Shown here: one piece after another, positions 51,990 through 53,732 of the stretch
How positions within the stretch are numbered: position 1 is the first letter of the stretch
Layout of the letters: every line of letters starts with the position of its first letter
Origin: UBA1731 sp964440985
Lineage (GTDB): Bacteria; Verrucomicrobiota; Kiritimatiellia; RFP12; UBA1067
Assembly: GCA_964440985.1 (NCBI GenBank)
Contig: CAYTWE010000011.1
Span: 1-53,732, forward strand
Reading direction: 5' to 3'
Length of the DNA stretch: 53,732 bases
Made by a program: the position numbers and the translations under genes
The notes under the pieces: generated by a model
Seen by the model: the letters and a program-made list of their open reading frames with translations, nothing else
Told to the model about the DNA's origin: nothing
Databases searched by the model: none

Positions 51990-53510
51990 TCATTTCCCGA
52001 GGAACACGCAGCGGTTGCCCGTCCCAAACCTGTCCACATACGCCTGCGTTGCCGCACCATACATTTCGCGCCCGGGGGACGTCTCGGATATGACGCCGAA
52101 CTGGTCTCCCTCGCGTCCGATGAACAGGTTGTCCGTGAGCGTCGGCATCGAGGACGCGCCGTCGTCGTTCTTCAGTCCGCTCCAGATCTGGACAAGCATA
52201 TCGCCTGAGACGCAAAAGATGTTGCCGCTCACGGCGTAGTTCTTGGCGCGGTTGCGGTTGCCGCCCTGCCAAGACTTGATGTGCGCCGCCTGATTGCGGT
52301 CGGGACGCTGTTCGCAGAATCCAATGCCTGCGTCAAGCATGACGTTCCCCGCGAAGAGCAGGTTCTCCATCTGGCTGGGATTCTCGTGCTTCATCGACAG
52401 AAAGTATTCGATCGAATAGTTGCACTTCTCAAACACATTGTCGATGTAGCGCACATTCTTCTGATCGAAGCGCTCCGCACCCTTCGGTTCGGGGATTCCG
52501 AACTGGTGCGTGACTCCAGCGTCGTATATCTGCGAGAAGCAGCTGTTCGTCACAACATAGCCGTCGCATCCGCCGTAGATTTCAACGCCGTTGCCGTATC
52601 GTGTGGGATAGTCGCGGCCGTAGACGCCCTCGCCCTGGATCGAACCGCCGATCCAGTCGAATTCGCAGTTGGACACCGTGAGATTGCGGCACGTCCAGGT
52701 TGAAACACCATGTGCGCCCACATACCTGACGGCGATGTTGTCGATCGTCACGTCGTTCGATCCCTTGAGGACAAAGCCATGGCATTTCACGTTGAACTCA
52801 ATCGACTTGAACCGCTCTCCGGGGTTCGTCTCGCTGTACAGGTACACTTTGCCCGTGCCGCCCTTGTAGTAGTCGTGCCAGAAGTGGAGATCGGTATCAA
52901 GGTCGCGATACGAGTTGAACGGACGCCCCGTATACTTGTTGAACCTCTCGCCGGTCTTCCTGTCCGTGCGAATCACAATCTTGATCGCGTGTGCCGCCCC
53001 GCCGTCGAACACTACCGCCCCGACATCTCGCGTGTCCATCTGATAGGCCCACACACGCGGATTCTCCGTCTGCACCCACTTGGCAGGGTCTGCACCGTCA
53101 GCGGGCGAACCGAATATGCACGGCTTCGGTCCTGTGCCGTAGGCAGTGTATGTGATGCCGCTCTTGACGGGCACGGAACCGCGGTACACTCCGCCACGCT
53201 CGAAAAGCACGAACGAGCCTGGGGCGAGCTTTTCGTGCTCCAGTCGCGCCGCAGTGCGCCACGCCGTCTGCGGCGTCAGACCATCCGCCGCATCGTCCCC
53301 GGTCCTCTCCGAAATGTAGCGCTTCGGCGCATCCGGCGGCACGGCGCGGTTCGGCGTCGCCCGGATCTCGGCAACGCGCTTCGCCGCCAGTGCGCGAACC
53401 GCTGCATACGGATTCTTGGAATTGGCGATTCCCTCAAGAGCGGCATCAACGCCGAACGCGGCATTGACGGACATCCCAAGCGCCACGGCGGCGATCATGG
53501 ACAATTTCAT
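51990..53510 (-). CDS. Secreted right-handed beta-helix (pectate lyase-like) protein
   Basis: A 506-aa exported protein. A Sec signal (MKLSMIAAVALGMSVNAAFG) is followed by a helical linker and then YISERTGDDAADGLTPQTAWRT-type opening, which is the usual start of polysaccharide-lyase-like beta-helix proteins. Repeated rungs with N-rich turns follow (FVLKGSNDVTIDNIAVRYVG, HGVSTWTCRNLTVSNCEF, GNGVEIYGGCDGYVVTNSCF). Such proteins bind or cleave acidic polysaccharides, or act as epimerases; catalytic residues cannot be assigned. Start at 53510 has a weak SD (GAAGGA at 11 nt). It lies between the DUF6067-like gene and a GH116-like fragment, so a polysaccharide-use group is plausible. Confidence 0.78.
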   Translation of the reverse strand: MKLSMIAAVALGMSVNAAFGVDAALEGIANSKNPYAAVRALAAKRVAEIRATPNRAVPPDAPKRYISERTGDDAADGLTPQTAWRTAARLEHEKLAPGSFVLFERGGVYRGSVPVKSGITYTAYGTGPKPCIFGSPADGADPAKWVQTENPRVWAYQMDTRDVGAVVFDGGAAHAIKIVIRTDRKTGERFNKYTGRPFNSYRDLDTDLHFWHDYYKGGTGKVYLYSETNPGERFKSIEFNVKCHGFVLKGSNDVTIDNIAVRYVGAHGVSTWTCRNLTVSNCEFDWIGGSIQGEGVYGRDYPTRYGNGVEIYGGCDGYVVTNSCFSQIYDAGVTHQFGIPEPKGAERFDQKNVRYIDNVFEKCNYSIEYFLSMKHENPSQMENLLFAGNVMLDAGIGFCEQRPDRNQAAHIKSWQGGNRNRAKNYAVSGNIFCVSGDMLVQIWSGLKNDDGASSMPTLTDNLFIGREGDQFGVISETSPGREMYGAATQAYVDRFGTGNRCVFLGK

Positions 53511-53593
53511 GCTTTCGTTTCCTTCTGTTATGTTGCGGTAAAATTGCCAGTGCGCAAAAACGGTTCTCAACGGCGCGACCTGACCTGTATCGT

Positions 53594-53732
53594 TCACTTC
53601 CTGTACGCCTCAAGAACCGTCCATGCAGCGAGCGCCCGCACGTAGTGATGGCCACATTCGGCCTCATTGAACGGGCTGCGCTTGCGTCCGTCGTAGCGGG
53701 AGCGTATGTCGCGCACGACCTTCTCGGCGGCA
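53594..53732 (-). CDS. C-terminal end of a GH116-like or related glycosidase (5' end outside window)
   Basis: Only 46 codons are in the window, read from the right edge to TGA at 53594-53596. The motif RSRYDGRKRSPFNEAECG, then HHYVRALAAW, resembles the conserved C-terminal motif of GH116-type beta-glucosidases/glucosylceramidases. The protein stops 13 residues later, which is earlier than I would expect for that family, so another clan member or a truncated protein is possible. Whether it shares a transcript with the beta-helix gene cannot be told: it ends 83 bases before that gene's start. Confidence 0.4.
   Translation of the reverse strand, partial: AAEKVVRDIRSRYDGRKRSPFNEAECGHHYVRALAAWTVLEAYRK

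Noticed and set aside
1..53732. Prophage, insertion sequence, transposase, integrase or CRISPR-Cas genes
   Set aside because: No frame shows transposase, integrase, capsid or Cas motifs, and no terminal inverted repeats or direct repeats were noticed.

Overview
The window reads as a chromosomal piece of a diderm (LPS-bearing) bacterium of moderate-to-high GC. The best guess is a member of the PVC group, such as Kiritimatiellota or a relative in Verrucomicrobiota/Lentisphaerota. This is inference. It rests on LptD, LptE and a BamD-like protein (outer membrane with LPS), paired GYF_2-domain proteins, a giant glycine-rich secreted protein with a lamin-tail-like domain, an Asp-box propeller, a GH97 enzyme and a very large DUF6067/GH123-like protein. 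Coding is dense: no gap exceeds 300 bases, and many neighbouring genes overlap by 4 to 11 bases.

Layout. Bases 1-728 hold the 3' end of a GH97 glycosidase, followed by a tRNA-Ser(UGA) gene on the minus strand. Bases 1054-4568 are a plus-strand run: proC, two GYF_2/coiled-coil proteins and a DPM1-like glycosyltransferase. Bases 4565-13682 (minus) are an envelope and cell-shape operon, in transcription order mreB, mreC, mreD, mrdA (PBP2), rodA, an RNase E/G and lptD. A dicarboxylate/amino-acid symporter (13760-14941) diverges from mreB. Two tandem paralogous metallophosphoesterases follow, one with a Tat signal and one without. Next is a minus-strand run of a BamD-like protein, LptE and a fused siroheme-decarboxylase-like AhbA/AhbB. 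Upstream of that lie a CPA2-type cation/proton antiporter ending in a PTS EIIA domain and a zinc-ribbon protein that also ends in an EIIA domain.

Bases 24440-26974 hold a GC-rich Asp-box (BNR) propeller protein. It abuts the severed 3' end of a hexapeptide acetyltransferase gene. Bases 27138-33282 are a compact plus-strand Tad/Flp pilus locus: two Flp-like pilins, of which the second is only 58 aa, then TadE-like, TadG-like, a second TadE/F-like, CpaB, an FHA-CpaF fusion and TadB. No secretin, TadC, TadZ or prepilin peptidase is present in the window. leuS and dnaE (minus) follow. Then comes a 2682-aa secreted protein, and a minus-strand set of polysaccharide-related secreted proteins (DUF6067/GH123-like, beta-helix, and a GH116-like fragment at the right edge).

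The most striking cross-cutting signal is promoter layout. In several genes a TATAAT/TACAAT -10 box lies only 6-9 bases upstream of the start codon, most often exactly 7: proC, mreB, the symporter, cpaB, the antiporter and a mini-ORF ahead of the BNR gene. Transcription would then begin at or next to the ATG, giving leaderless mRNAs. Other genes in the window have ordinary Shine-Dalgarno sequences. The best candidates for under-described biology are this leaderless class, the antiporter/EIIA plus zinc-ribbon/EIIA pair, and the reduced Tad locus with an FHA-bearing ATPase. All functional calls are from reading motifs by eye; no database search was run.
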